Notes: generated from the letters alone by a model not told the origin. A stretch of 64,000 bases of DNA from Spongospora subterranea (GCA_900404475.1 OUQQ01000026.1:1-64000), one strand, 5' to 3'. Counted from the first letter of the stretch, positions 1 to 10,954 are shown. Made by a program: numbers and translations.

Positions 1-267
1 CTTTTGCTTAGAGCCAGCCATTGACCAGATGACGACATTGTCGTGCATCATTCAAATCGTGTGTTTTTGAACATTTCCGAATTCCATCACATAGGCAATG
101 AGACCGTGACGCATGGCATAGGTCTTGTGCCGATTGTTTGATTGGAATTGAGTTCATTTGGAGCAAAAGACAACCGAAAGTGTTGCATCAAGCGTTACTT
201 GTTGTATTGTATTAGGCACCAGGATTCAGTCATCATAATTGGTTTCATACACAGTCGGATCATGGTT

Positions 268-696
268 TTAAGATATGAATAGCGCCAAATTTTCCTTGGG
301 AGGGGAGAGAAGTGGTGATGACACGATCTCGCCTGTCAGATGCTCGTCCATAGCTTGCCAATGGCGAGGAGGGATGGTTGCAATGACAGCATCGAGATAA
401 TGCGGCTTGGCCATGAGCTTGGAGTAGTAGTTACGGTAGAGTTGTCTCCATCCGTCGGCAGGTCGGGTGAAGTCGTTGAGGACCTCTCTGAGGCGATCCC
501 AGGTTCCTCGGGAATTTCCCGACTGCCCACACTCGCTCACCCAATACATAATCGCTCCCAGCTCCCACTGTTGGGGGGTCTCGACGGGTCCGGGGAGAAT
601 TTGACTTTTGAACGGTCTTGGAAGGTTTGGTCGGGGATTACAGGAGCTGCGGCTGTTGGTCGACTGGAGACCGGCGTTGAAGGATACTGTATACAC
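268..696 (-). CDS. hypothetical ORF, possible exon
   Basis: An open frame of about 140 codons with no ATG at its 5' end; the first in-frame ATG lies inside it, at the residues IMYWVSE. The C-terminal half is rich in Trp, Tyr and His and reads like protein (WRQLYRNYYSKLMAK). The N-terminal half is low-complexity Pro/Ser sequence. I recognise no family. It could be a 3' exon of a gene whose 5' part lies to the right, or chance. The other two frames of the minus strand are also partly open here, which lowers confidence. Nothing gene-like is visible in the first 267 bases of the window. Confidence 0.25.
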   Translation of the reverse strand: MYTVSFNAGLQSTNSRSSCNPRPNLPRPFKSQILPGPVETPQQWELGAIMYWVSECGQSGNSRGTWDRLREVLNDFTRPADGWRQLYRNYYSKLMAKPHYLDAVIATIPPRHWQAMDEHLTGEIVSSPLLSPPKENLALFIS

Positions 697-740
697 CCTG
701 TGTGAGTTTCACCTTTGGGGAAAACCCATAACAAAAAAGG

Positions 741-981
741 GTCCCGCCCGCCCTACACTAACCCGCCGTTTACAGTTATTGTGTCACCCGCTGTTTTCAA
801 CTCTGGTGGAAACATGAAGAGCAGAAGGTCCCGCCGTTTACCACTGCGACACGAACTGACCTCAACTCCGGTGGAAACGTGAGAAGAAGAAGGTCCCGCC
901 GTTTACTGCTGTGACACCAGTTGTAAGTTGTTGTCGGCTGTGGGAAACATGAGGGAGAACGTCTCGCCGTTTTACTGTGAT
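741..981. repeat. degenerate tandem repeat, 65-87 bp units
   Basis: Three full units and a partial fourth start near 741, 828, 893 and 961. Each opens with a GTCCCGCC-like block followed by CCGTTTAC and a CTGTGACAC-like segment, and ends with a GGTGGAAAC.TGA block and a purine run. Spacings of about 87, 65 and 68 bp show drift. It lies just upstream of the PME-1 gene. I see no coding sense in it. Confidence 0.75.
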
Positions 982-1068
982 ATCTCTAGTAACACTGACA
1001 CATGCTGTCGTTGTTTAAAGTCCGCCATTTGTTTGTGTACTTATCCGCTCATTAAGTTATTGTAATCG

Positions 1069-2417
1069 ATGTCGGGAAATAGTCATTATCAATGGCAGCC
1101 TTATTTCGACCAGCGTCGCCTGCTAGAAATACAGGATGACGTCAGCTATTCAATTGTTCGGACTGAACCGTTCGTCTGATTTCGCTTTCTTGATCAGCGA
1201 TTCTGCGTATATACCGCCGGTCCTCCTGATGCCGACGTTGTATTTGTGCTTTTACATGGAGGAGGGCAAACCGCGCTGAGCTGGGCTCTTGCCACTGTAT
1301 ATATTATCTAAAAATCGACTTTTAACCATCAACTAATTCTTGAAACCAGAATGTTATCAAATCAGAATTCGGTGTGCTTGCATTTGACTATCGGGGGCAT
1401 GGTATACAAATATGCAGACTCGACTATATCATTTTTGATAACATTGAATCTTTTCCAGGTGCAACTCAGTGTCAAGATGAATCAGATTTGGTTATCGTTC
1501 CCGTTTTCTTCCTTGCTTTGAACTGCTGACCGGCCGTAATTTAGTCCACGGAAACGCTGACCAAAGACGCTGTTGCTGTTATAAAAAATTGTGTCAAAGA
1601 AGACTCGTGTATCATCTTTGCAGGCAACGATTGGAACTCTTATTGAAGCTACATTCGTTTTGAAGTTTTCGACAGGTCATAGCTTAGGTGGAGCGCTTGC
1701 CATCCATATCGCCGCTTCAAGGCTGGTTAGTGTCTCTGGTATCTGTGTGATTGACGTTGTAGAAGGTATTGGATTTTTTTGCCTCTCCAATTAGTCTAAT
1801 TGGTTCCTCAAGGCACTGCGATTCCCGCATTGGCTTTCATGCCAGCCTTGCTAAAACGCCGACCAACCGCATTTGCCTCAATAGAGGATGCCGTCTGCTA
1901 TGTAATTAACAGCAACACATTGCATTCAAGAACAGCTGCCGAGGTCAGTCAGAGTCATTAGAAGCATGTTTGAAACAATATTCACGTCATCCGAAGATTT
2001 CCGTTCCTCCACAACTTTGCTTCAATAATGGAACCGGAAAATGGGTTTGGCGGACAGACCTCGCAAAGTCTGAGCCTTACTGGATTTCATGGTACGAGGG
2101 CATCACGCCGAAGTTTCTAAGTTTATCGGCCGCTAAAATGTTAGTACTGGCCCACACCGACCGAATGGATAAGTATGTTTATCAACGCTAATTCGAACTT
2201 TCAATGCCATTGACGTTGTTGATGCAAAAGGGACATCCTAATAAGCCAGATGCAAGGGAAGATTCAGGTGGAGATTATATCTGGGGGTCATTCCATTCAA
2301 GAAGACTCATACGATACCTTGAGCCAAGAAATGATCCGTTTTGCTAAGCGAAATAAGTTTGCTGAATTGAGAGATCTGAACCGAAGGGCGAAATCTGCTT
2401 CCAAAGTGCAAAAATAA
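1069..2417 (+). CDS. PPE1: protein phosphatase methylesterase (PME-1/Ppe1)
   Basis: Alpha/beta hydrolase that removes the C-terminal methyl ester from the PP2A catalytic subunit. The start MSGNSHYQWQPYFDQ matches the family N-terminus. In order I read the oxyanion block LLHGGGQTALSWAL, the strand FGVLAFDYRGHG, the nucleophile elbow AGHSLGGALAIH (catalytic Ser), the segment VIDVVEG, the block WRTDLAKSEPYW, the acid-bearing MLVLAHTDRMDK, and the catalytic His in GGHSIQED. Introns I can place are 1141-1197, 1297-1349 and 1624-1675; the last has a GC donor and AG acceptor. Others fall after RGHG, after VIDVVEG and near 2175-2250. The segment around 1940-2010 is not fully resolved. Family assignment is secure from the ordered motifs; some exon edges are approximate. 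Confidence 0.9.
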
Positions 2418-2828
2418 CATTACTGCTTTTGTAAATCAACAAGTTTTTGATATATTTTTCATATCAACACTATAATATATATTCTCGCCTGCTTGCGTGT
2501 TGGGTTAGCTTGCCAAGATGTTCTAGAATATATATTGCAATCTAGAATTTTTATCTAGATTGTTCCGGAAATAATGAATTTTTTTTGTACCCAGCTGTTG
2601 CTTCCTCTTACAACAAACCGATTTCATTCTGCAATTGTTTCGATTACTGTCTGGACACAACCTCAAGTCGTGTAAACTTGGGCCAGCGTTGGTTTATATA
2701 TGCCCTTGTAATCGGCATTTGGGGATTGTGTTGTCACAGGAGATAATATCTGTCTCCCCACCCCAGTCATCATCGCCGATCCAGTAGCGCCAACCAGGGG
2801 GCTCCTTCCACCATATTGAACATTAGAA
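2418..2828. other. intergenic, PME-1 to heat-shock factor
   Basis: AT-rich sequence downstream of PME-1, with TATA-like runs near 2470-2550 and a T-run at 2580, then mixed sequence forming the presumed 5' region of the heat-shock factor gene. I found no convincing perfect heat-shock element (inverted nGAAn repeats) and no other gene. Confidence 0.5.
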
Positions 2829-4006
2829 ATGGGTTCAGTAGAAGACTCCTCTGACGAACATCGTATTCGCCACCAGGATCTCGCCGATATGCCCAAACCG
2901 TTGCCGGCCTTCATCTCGAAGACGTGGCTGATGGTTTCTAGCGGCGACCATCACGACATCATCTCCTGGAATCCGCATGGAGACGGATTCGTGGTGAAAA
3001 AGGAGCACGAGTTCGCTCAGTTCATTTTGCCCCGGTAATTACTACTACGATTTACTGATTATTCGTGTATTGGGTCTGATCATTAATGGCCATTTAGGTA
3101 CTTTAAACACAAAAATTTTTCGTCGTTTGTTCGTCAGCTGAACCTGTACGGATTCCATAAATTCGCCCACGAAAGCAATATCGAGTTCAAGCACCAAGCG
3201 TTTCTTCGAACGCGAGATGATCTGCTTTGTCGCATTAAAAGAAAGCATGCGTTGCCCAAAACCTCAGGAACTGGCACCAACAATCCGGTCATTTATGTCG
3301 GAAAGTCGAAGGTGCCGATGAAAACTTTAACACATATCTGCTAAGTTTATAAGTTTAATTCGAACTGTAGGCTGCAATGGATGAGCTACAAAATCAAGTG
3401 GAATCGCTCAAAAGCCAATACCAGCAAATGTGGAAGGTTTTCTATCTAAGGGTGATTCAGCAAAAACTTCGTTGACCCTTCAGTGCATCTAGGTCCAACA
3501 GCAAATGATGCTGTTTTTGGCGTCCTTTTTGCGAGAATACACTCCGAGCGCATCGACTCCGCCGGTCAAGCGAAGGCGGAATAATAACAGCAAAGAGAAC
3601 TGTGTAGGGGCCGAGGCGAAACCCGAGGTTCTGGATCAGCAAACGATGCAGTTCGTTGTCTCGCAACTGAACGAATTCACAAACAATGGAAATCAGTTGC
3701 CCGTTGCCCAGCAGCAGGTTTGCCCCAAAGCGGTTCGTGTCGGTTGGGATATTTACAGACCATGGTTGTGTAGATGTTGGCAAACCGGAAATCAAATGTC
3801 AAGATGCAGAAGCACGCTTTACAGGGACTTGAACAGATGTCATCGTGCATCGGGAAAGGTTTCGCCATGAATCCGGGCAGTACGCCATCGATATGGGGAT
3901 GCCCTGCGATGAACCTCAACGCATCAAGCGATTCGTTGACCCTGTTTCCGTTCCCTCCTCAATCGCCGAACTGTGTGCCGACGGCGTCGGATCCGATGAC
4001 GTTTGA
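2829..4006 (+). CDS. HSF1: heat shock transcription factor (HSF type)
   Basis: Nuclear DNA-binding regulator of the heat-shock response. Residues about 20-115 form the winged-helix HSF domain: LPAFISKTWLMVSSGDHHD, IISWNPHGDGFVV, then across the intron at 3035-3097 the recognition region YFKHKNFSSFVRQLNLYGF and HKFAHESNIEFKH. A heptad-like oligomerisation segment follows in later exons (AAMDELQNQVESLKSQYQQ and VQQQMMLFLASFLREY). Introns also lie near 3316-3370 and 3440-3491. A basic patch PPVKRRRNNNSK may act in nuclear import. The 3' part is ambiguous: one reading ends at 4006 with an acidic tail, and an alternative reading frame stays open to 4100. I prefer 4006 on codon pattern. Family identity is certain, the C-terminus is not. 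Confidence 0.88.
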
Positions 4007-4210
4007 GTGTCGAACGAGGGACCATATTCTCGACCAATCACTGGTGCGAGGGTTCCCGTTGCAAAGTGCCATCGAGACCTTGGGAGAACCTTTTACCTGA
4101 GCTTGTATATAAATTTAGTATATTCTTTTCACTGTCGATATGGGCAATGACCGATCTGGGCTGTATTATAGGAGTATTTTGGAATCTAGGGAAAGAAGGC
4201 ACATTTTAGG

Positions 4211-4766
4211 TCAGTCAACAACTGGAGCTGCCAACTTCCATTCCAGGATCATCGCAAGTCGTCTGACTTCTTTAAATTGACTCTTGCTGCGAATGCGTCG
4301 AATATTCTCTGTGATTTCCTTGCGGATTCCGGCGTCAAAGGTAGGGAACACCTCAATAAGGAGGTCGCATTCGTTCTGTTGATTCAAAAAATGAGTACGA
4401 AGATCTGAGCGTCGAAGAACAGTGCTGACCTGCAACGACACCTCTGTATTGGCAATATCCAAATTGTGAATGATTGTTTGAGCAAGCAATACTCGCATTT
4501 GGGGCGCGATTGTGCTCCATAATCGTATCAGCCCTGACTTATTTGGTAGAAGGAGAATAAGATCCGCCTGCAAGCGTCAAATCTCATCAGATTTGCTATG
4601 GCAGAAGCAAAACTCGCTCGCGACAATCATCTACCATTAATTTCTTATGCAGAGAAGAGAGGTGCATTTTTGAATGAAGCGGAGATGCAGAAGGGACACT
4701 TTTAGCAGAGATTTCGTTTTGCATATCCGGCCCTTTTCCATCCGCAACCCATGTCAGATGCGCCAT
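4211..4766 (-). CDS. hypothetical two-exon protein
   Basis: I read a 5' exon starting MAHLTWVADGKGPDMQ, an intron at 4568-4634 with a GTAGAT donor and CTTGCAG acceptor in phase 0, and a second exon of about 120 codons opening ADLILLLPNKSGLIRLW. The protein is about 165 residues and mostly helical in composition (MRVLLAQTIIHNLDIAN; ITENIRRIRSKSQFKEV). I do not recognise the family. It is convergent with the heat-shock factor gene; the stop codons are about 200 bases apart. Support comes from clean splice signals that join two open frames. Confidence 0.55.
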
Positions 4767-5358
4767 CGTGTTCGCCCCAGAAAATTACTTCGATTGGGAT
4801 TCGCAAAGCCCTTCGTTTTACGACGTGAACAAATCAGAAAGGCTCTACGATGATCATGTGCCAAAGTGAATTGACTCGGTCATCGTTGGCGAAGAAGTTG
4901 GGTCAGTGTCGCCAGCTGTCGCCAGACTGCAGCGATGCGATACCCATCACAGGGTCAACGCGATGTACAGTCGCCATATCGTACACGAGTCGTACACGTT
5001 GTGTATATATAGGTTCATGAACCGAAAGAGAGGGTCCCCCTTGGCGCAACAGCTGACATGAGACGTTGGCATCCCATCTCTGGGCACTACTTTCACTAGC
5101 AATTTCTTTTTGTAGTTTTCGTCTTATCCTACTCAAAATGTCGCTGGATGCTAACAGAATTTTGAGGCAACCAAGTCGACACTTACAAGGTAAGTGTTGT
5201 TTCGGGGCCGAGAAAAGTCCAACACAAAATCGAGAATACGACTAACTCAGACTGCCAAGCACAATCCATTAATTGCCACTGGAGTGTCAGTGGGCGGTCA
5301 GCAAGCATCCAGTGGTGTAGATGATGGATAATGAACAAGTGTATTACAGTAGGCGAGG
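4767..5358. other. intergenic with a possible mini-gene
   Basis: Mostly unassigned. On the plus strand an ATG at 5138 opens 17 codons (MSLDANRILRQPSRHLQ) followed by a textbook GTAAGT donor near 5190 and a CTCAG acceptor near 5252. The downstream exon is open for about 25 codons in two frames, but only the less protein-like frame matches the splice phase. It may be a very short gene, an untranslated spliced RNA, or chance. Confidence 0.3.
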
Positions 5359-7367
5359 CTATAAACTGGATGAATTGGCAGTGCTATGCACTCTATGCAT
5401 TGCTGTGATGAACTCGTCAAGTGTTGATCCCATTTTCTGGAAACATGGGTCAACAATGGGCATGATACAGATTGCAAAAAAAGGGCCTACATGGAGAAAC
5501 AAAGATTGCGCCTGAAAGGGCAGCCTCCTTAATGATCTGCCACTCATCCCTTGCAGTTGCCGGGATAGATCTGCTAATTTATTCGAGGACGCATCTTTGC
5601 CTGTCGTGTGCAATGATGTGGCGAAATCACAGGTCTCGTCAACGATTACGCCAGCGCGAACTAGCTCACTAATACATGACTTCAGGATTTCGTAACGGGC
5701 CATTTCCGAAGGAGGTCCAACGAATAACCTCAGATCGGATCGATCAAGGAACGCCAAATCTGTTGTCAAAACATTCTGTGAAAATTTTACAGAAAGTGCG
5801 GAATCAATAAACCTATGGCCTCAGATAGGTTCGATGTACAGCAAACAAGCACATTAGGATATCGCTTAAGATTGTCAAGCTGGGTAAGCAGAGCATTAAC
5901 AACACGAATGGAGTCAGACGGCTCTGAACCTGACAGAGCAGCTTGTCGGGCGCCCGCTAGACTTTCAACCTCGTCAATCATCAGGATGACAAGTGATGTG
6001 GAATCTGATACCAGATCGTGTATCCTGTGGGTTTGGATATGACCAATTAGCCAATGAAGCAATACTACCATGCCACAGCACCTACTTATGAAAGAGCTTC
6101 ATAACTAGCTTCCCGCTTTCACTGAACCATTTAGAAAACAAACTGTGCGCGTTGATATTAACAAGCTGACAATGCGGGAACCGTTTATGCATTCGGATAG
6201 ATAGCATTTGGGCCAACCCTAGTCGAATTACATGTGTCTATTAGTCCAGCGATATTCATCAGCAAACAATGAAAACCTAATACCCTGAGCGAGAGATGTT
6301 TTGCCACTTCCTAAATGACTTGTTAGCAATGTAACTGTGGTCAAGCACCGAAGTCATAACTAACCTGGCGGTCCATGCAATAATAACATTCGGTTCCAAG
6401 CAATAACACGAGGATCTACTTTCAGATCCGAAAAGTGCATCGCTGCGAGATCATTGAAATAAATCAGAGTATCGTGGAGAGGGACAATCTTGATAATACA
6501 TACCTGTAGCTGCATAGTTCAGAAGATGGCACTTGATATCTTCCTCAAAAATCAGACTGAACCCAAAATACATGTTCAGATACGGTTACTGGCAACGAAA
6601 TCTGAATGCGACAGTACTTCTCCCATATCTGATCAAACTCCACCTAATGCCGAAAATCAGTTGGCCGGAAAACGCTGAACAGGCGTAATAGATTAAACTC
6701 TTACCGATGGCAGCGTGTAGATATGGCAGGCTACAACCTCTTCCTCGTTATCCGCCATCTCTTCCGCAGCCGTCTCGTACGATAGTTGATAGACACATAT
6801 GGATATATCTGCCGTCCAAAATGGGACACAGGCGGAATCATCAGGTATAGATCTGGCAACGATTATGTCAGCGTTCGCCATCACAGTTCAGATTTGTTTC
6901 AGTACATATATACACGAGACACATATTCAGGAAGAATGGGATCATCAGATATATCTAGAGGACCATTCGAAAAAAATGCAGTCGAATCCCTGACGAAGGC
7001 ATATGTTCGCGCCTCTATAGCTTCAGGATCACATGTGCATTTATCCTTCATACACACATCAACTAGACCAAATGTTAGACGTCCATCATGAGAGAAAACA
7101 GCGTTGCAAAATAAATCGTAAGAGCATTATGACACAAAAAAATGGTGTAGTGTTCAAATGTAAAAGTGTGTGATGGAATAATTGCTAACCATGAACTGGT
7201 ATGTGCCCTTTGGATGCGGCAGTTATCGGTCCGGTATGGCCATCCGTAACGATCGGCTGAGGACTATCTTCGATCGTAGTTCTAATGCCCTCGTCGCCCC
7301 GTTCGCTGCACTCGTGGTCCCGATTCGCATCTCCCTCGTCGTGCATGATGATCTCGGCAGGGTTCAT
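5359..7367 (-). CDS. PCH2: pachytene checkpoint AAA+ ATPase Pch2/TRIP13
   Basis: AAA+ remodeller of HORMA-domain proteins (Mad2, Hop1 family) in meiotic and spindle checkpoints. The chosen ATG gives [19 protein letters not shown]. The N-terminal domain includes [18 protein letters not shown] and [17 protein letters not shown]. The ATPase core has Walker [13 protein letters not shown], assembled across an intron; Walker [16 protein letters not shown]; and the diagnostic [19 protein letters not shown]. Sensor and lid segments follow: [19 protein letters not shown] and [19 protein letters not shown]. The last intron, 5437-5490, is 54 nt and stop-free, so the frame runs through it unspliced. The protein would be about 430 residues, normal for the family. 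Identification is secure. Confidence 0.93.
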
Positions 7368-7796
7368 GCCGGGCGCCAAAGGGCATCAACAAACGGATCA
7401 AACTCCGGTTAACGACTTATTTACGACTGCAGTGGAGGTGACTAGGAGACACTACGGAAAAACAACTGTTGAAACGATAGATCATTTTGACCTGGTCACG
7501 CCGCTTATACGCCTCAACAGTCATTCAACAGAGAAGGGATTGACCAATACAGAAACGACCAATTTGAGCCGCATATGTGAGGATTTATAAAAGCACATAA
7601 TGGTCATGTTTGGCAGGGAGATACTCGGCGACCATGGCGAAAGTGCATTCCTCATCCAGCTATGAAGGCGAAGACGGCTTCAATATCCCACGATATACAC
7701 AGAAATTTCCACATCATATCGCCGTTTTATTGAGTGTTACTGTATTTGCTGATATAAGTTTCAAGGTTGCCAGAGCAATATTAACTCCGGATCACT
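7368..7796. other. intergenic, no supported gene
   Basis: Upstream of Pch2 and downstream of the next minus-strand gene. A plus-strand frame is open at 7610-7885 but overlaps the better-supported minus-strand gene and has no recognisable motif. I see no other feature. Confidence 0.4.
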
Positions 7797-8336
7797 CTAA
7801 TTGCATCGCTCATTCTCTTGATCGTGCCCGCCAACTGTATGCCACTTCCTTCGTTTGCGATCGTCAAAATCCAAAGCCCTACTGAACATTCGAGACCTTT
7901 TCTTGCTCTGTCTTGGATGTGATTTCTTTGGTCGCCACAAGACGGAATTATGTATACAAAAGTCATACTTTTCGCCATGAAGCTCCCCTTCTCTCAACGC
8001 AATTTCCATGGAAATAAATGCATTTTTCTTGAGTTGATCATCAATATATGTAGATTCTGAGGTTGATGACAGCCTAGACTGCGGTGTAGAATAATTTGGT
8101 AGAAACCCAGATAGCGATTGGGAACGCTGAAACCCTGAGCTAACGGGACCGGAGAATGGTCGCAACCTGCACGAAGATGAGCGGAACAGAGGCGGCGATA
8201 ATAACAGAATGGTCGTAGGCGATGACGACAGGTGTAGGTCTACGGAACCAGGGCTAAGTGGAGGGTCGGGTATGGCAGGGTAATCTCCAGAACAGGACGC
8301 CAATACATCCTCGTATTGGCTGATGGAAAATGCCAT
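7797..8336 (-). CDS. hypothetical Ser/Pro-rich basic protein
   Basis: A single-exon frame of 179 codons from an ATG. The first two thirds are rich in Ser, Pro and Leu (SPGSVDLHLSSSPTTILLL) and look disordered. The last third is strongly basic: WRPKKSHPRQSKKRSRMF and FDDRKRRKWHTV resemble nuclear localisation signals. The middle has MEIALREGELHGEKYDF. I recognise no family. The composition fits a small nuclear regulatory protein, but that is inference only. A second minus-strand frame is open over 7781-7978, so real coding status is only moderately likely. Confidence 0.45.
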   Translation of the reverse strand: MAFSISQYEDVLASCSGDYPAIPDPPLSPGSVDLHLSSSPTTILLLSPPLFRSSSCRLRPFSGPVSSGFQRSQSLSGFLPNYSTPQSRLSSTSESTYIDDQLKKNAFISMEIALREGELHGEKYDFCIHNSVLWRPKKSHPRQSKKRSRMFSRALDFDDRKRRKWHTVGGHDQENERCN

Positions 8337-8726
8337 CTCTGACGGTGTGGCTGATGTGATTGCGTCGCGGGTAAGCGCTAGATGGAATGTATTTGTAATT
8401 GGGGTCCGATTGCTAAACCAACGATGATGTTCAAGTTACTCTGTCTGCTTTGATGAGCAGGTTGAGCAAGATCGCGTGTCGCGATTATCAATCTCTGTGG
8501 GCTGGCCCCTTTTCGCCCACGCCAGACACAGTCCTCAGGGTATCCTCCTGGGCGACTGCCCGAGCCAATTGCAACACAATCATCACTCGCAACGATACCG
8601 ACACAAGACTGACCGGCACATGCATACGATACGCACTGTGGGCCCAGTGGAGCGAGAGCGAAAGCCGGGTCGACGTTCCAGTCTGCTTGATCCTCACACT
8701 CACAGAGAGTTGTCTGTACACTTTCG

Positions 8727-9385
8727 TATTTCGGGAAAGGAAATACGCTCCGTCACAAAGCGTTTCGCCATCGTTTTTCCAGTTTGTTTTTGCAATTCCG
8801 AAAATGGGAAAGCAGCTATTGAAAAAACGTTTCGGAAGCGACATTCCAAATATTCCAATCTGCTTCCATATTGTTGATTGAAATCTTAAAAAAATCAACA
8901 GATAAAACGATAACAAGGGGGCCGGTCGACCTGGTCGGAGGCAAATTCTAACAGAAAAGCTACAAGAATAGTGCCAATCCCGCATCATCACAGCGCCCAG
9001 CTCCAAAATTTTGCGGATCATGAAAATCAAGAAACGCCGAAATCAGAGAGCTTTCGTACACTTTCGTACTTCGTTTAACGGATTTCTTGACTGTATTGGT
9101 GACACAGCTAGTCACAGAAATATGAATTTCGTCTAATTTTCCCGGAAACAGGTTGTTTCACGAACGTTGCGGGTGTGATTCCAAATTCGAATGTCGGCAA
9201 AAAAGAAACAAGCTGCCCGTCATGTTCCCGGGAAATTCGTATTTCGTTTTTTCCGGAAAGCAAATACACTCCGTCACAAAAGTTTCGCCATATTGCTTTC
9301 CGATTCCGAGCATGAAAAGCAGCTAGTCATAAGACGTTTCGGAAGCGACATTCCAGATAATTCGGATTTGCTTCCATATCACGCA
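8727..9385. repeat. diverged duplicated segment, two copies of about 150 bp
   Basis: Copy one at about 8727-8880 and copy two at about 9235-9385, same orientation. Shared blocks include TCGTATTTCG, AAATACRCTCCGTCACAAA, TTTCGCCAT, AAAGCAGCTA, ACGTTTCGGAAGCGACATTC and TTGCTTCCATAT. An echo of the leading part (CTTTCGTACACTTTCGTACTTCG) sits at about 9050. Indels and substitutions suggest old copies of a dispersed element. None of the frames across it has recognisable coding content. Confidence 0.7.
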
Positions 9386-10663
9386 GGCCTTTCCCACTTG
9401 CAAGGCTCTGAACGGATATATATTTTTACCCCATTCTGCACTTATGTGTCCCGAACCCTTTTATAAATTCATTTCTTTATTGCTCCTAGAAGGTCAACTC
9501 CTTTTCTCTCCCATTCGACGTAATTTAATTTATTTTACATATATAATGTAGGACCTGGATTCCGCGACTGTTGTAATTCTGCTACATACGCTGGATCTCA
9601 ATCGTCGTCAACGATGCCGCCGAAAACGAAAGTTGCAACACCTTGGTTTCGCCACATGGTAGAAAGGGAATTCTAGGAAGCTTTTTGTTTGGGACGGAAC
9701 GACATCTATCGTTCAGCGGAGGCCTTACAATTGCCAGAAACAGTCTCACGTCTGAAAATGATGTAATATAGGGGACTGCTGGCCTGGCAATGCTTCTCTT
9801 TCGACTGGCCTATCCATGCAGGTTTAAAATGCAGTAAACCTGTGTTTGAAGACCTAACATCAGCCGTGTGCCTCAGGTTGAAAGATATTCAACGGATGTT
9901 TGGGAGGTCAACAAAATCTCCCTGTTCCCAAAGAATCTCTTACGTTATTGAGTAACTGAACTTGATACATTGTGAGAAATGTTTCTGGCCGAACACAATC
10001 TGGAAAGACTCATATTGTAAAAGCAATTGCCGAGAAAGGTATAAAAAAGAGTGGATATATCATTTTATTACTGACATTGCTCTCTACCAGGAGCTCCAAT
10101 ATCTAACAGTTTCGGATTTATTGCCGGCACCAAATGTTTCTGTTGCCGCCCATCAGCCCGTCCCGATCGACGGGCAACGAGAACTTTATTCTGGGATAAG
10201 CGTCGGCATTGGTTTAACATTCCGTGAATCACCAAGGGACACCTCCACGATTGTTCCATGCTGTTGCGGTCGGGATTTCTCGAGCGCTTTTCTACGATGC
10301 GATGGTCTATTGGAAAAGTCATGTACGGAGATCCGGCGAATGGCAACATGGAATATGATGTCGTGCTACGTGGGTGCCCAACTACCGTAAGCACCGGACA
10401 GAAGACGTTCAACGCACGAATGTCTGCTAGAAGCGGTCGAGTGATCCTTCCGATTGCTGAAGTGGGTGTTTGCCTTTCTTGACATCAGTCAGAAATCGAA
10501 AGTTCATGCTGCAACCAATTGCAAAAGTGTTTCTGGTGCGGACGCTGCATTTGAACTGCCGAGCGGGAATCAGAATGGTGACGTTTACGACGTTAAACCG
10601 CCAACCCTGAAGGAATATTTTCTATCGTTAATAAAGAGCTACGTTGCGCGGTCTGCAGGTTAG
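9386..10663 (+). pseudogene. frame-disrupted coding-like locus with P-loop-like motif
   Basis: Several plus-strand stretches look coding but lie in different frames with stops between them. An ATG at 9613 begins MPPKTKVATPWFRHMVE. The segment EAFCLGRNDIYRSAEALQLP follows in the same frame after a stop. Near 9980 NVSGRTQSGKTHIVKAIAEK resembles a Walker A loop (GxxxxGKT). Then VMYGDPANGNMEYDVVLRG lies at about 10318, and DVYDVKPPTLKEYFLSLIK ends near 10663. I could not join these by clean introns or assign a family. It is either a multi-intron gene I cannot resolve or a decaying one. The 5' part, 9386-9600, shows nothing. Confidence 0.3.
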
Positions 10664-10954
10664 AAGCGATGTCCCCACGATTTTTTTTCGCAATGGATGG
10701 TACAGCATGAATTTCCGATTCTTACTGAAATGTAAGACGCGAAATAAGATAGTCTAATCATGCGTTCACTATACTGGGGATCGTCAAGCATGGTATTATT
10801 GTCCATTGTATTATCGTCCTTGTATTCGTACATTACGTCCAATCCAAGCAGACGCCGTTATCCGTTGGGGCGCCAGCATATGCGGACCATGTTTCGTAGA
10901 ATACACGAATATACAAGGCGACTCGATGATCCAAACAGCTTTGGACACGGGTTC

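Noticed and set aside
4660..4869. Plus-strand protein-like run (VFAPENYFDWDS) suggesting a second gene
   Set aside because: It is antisense to the 5' exon of the minus-strand two-exon gene, whose ATG, splice sites and phase fit better.
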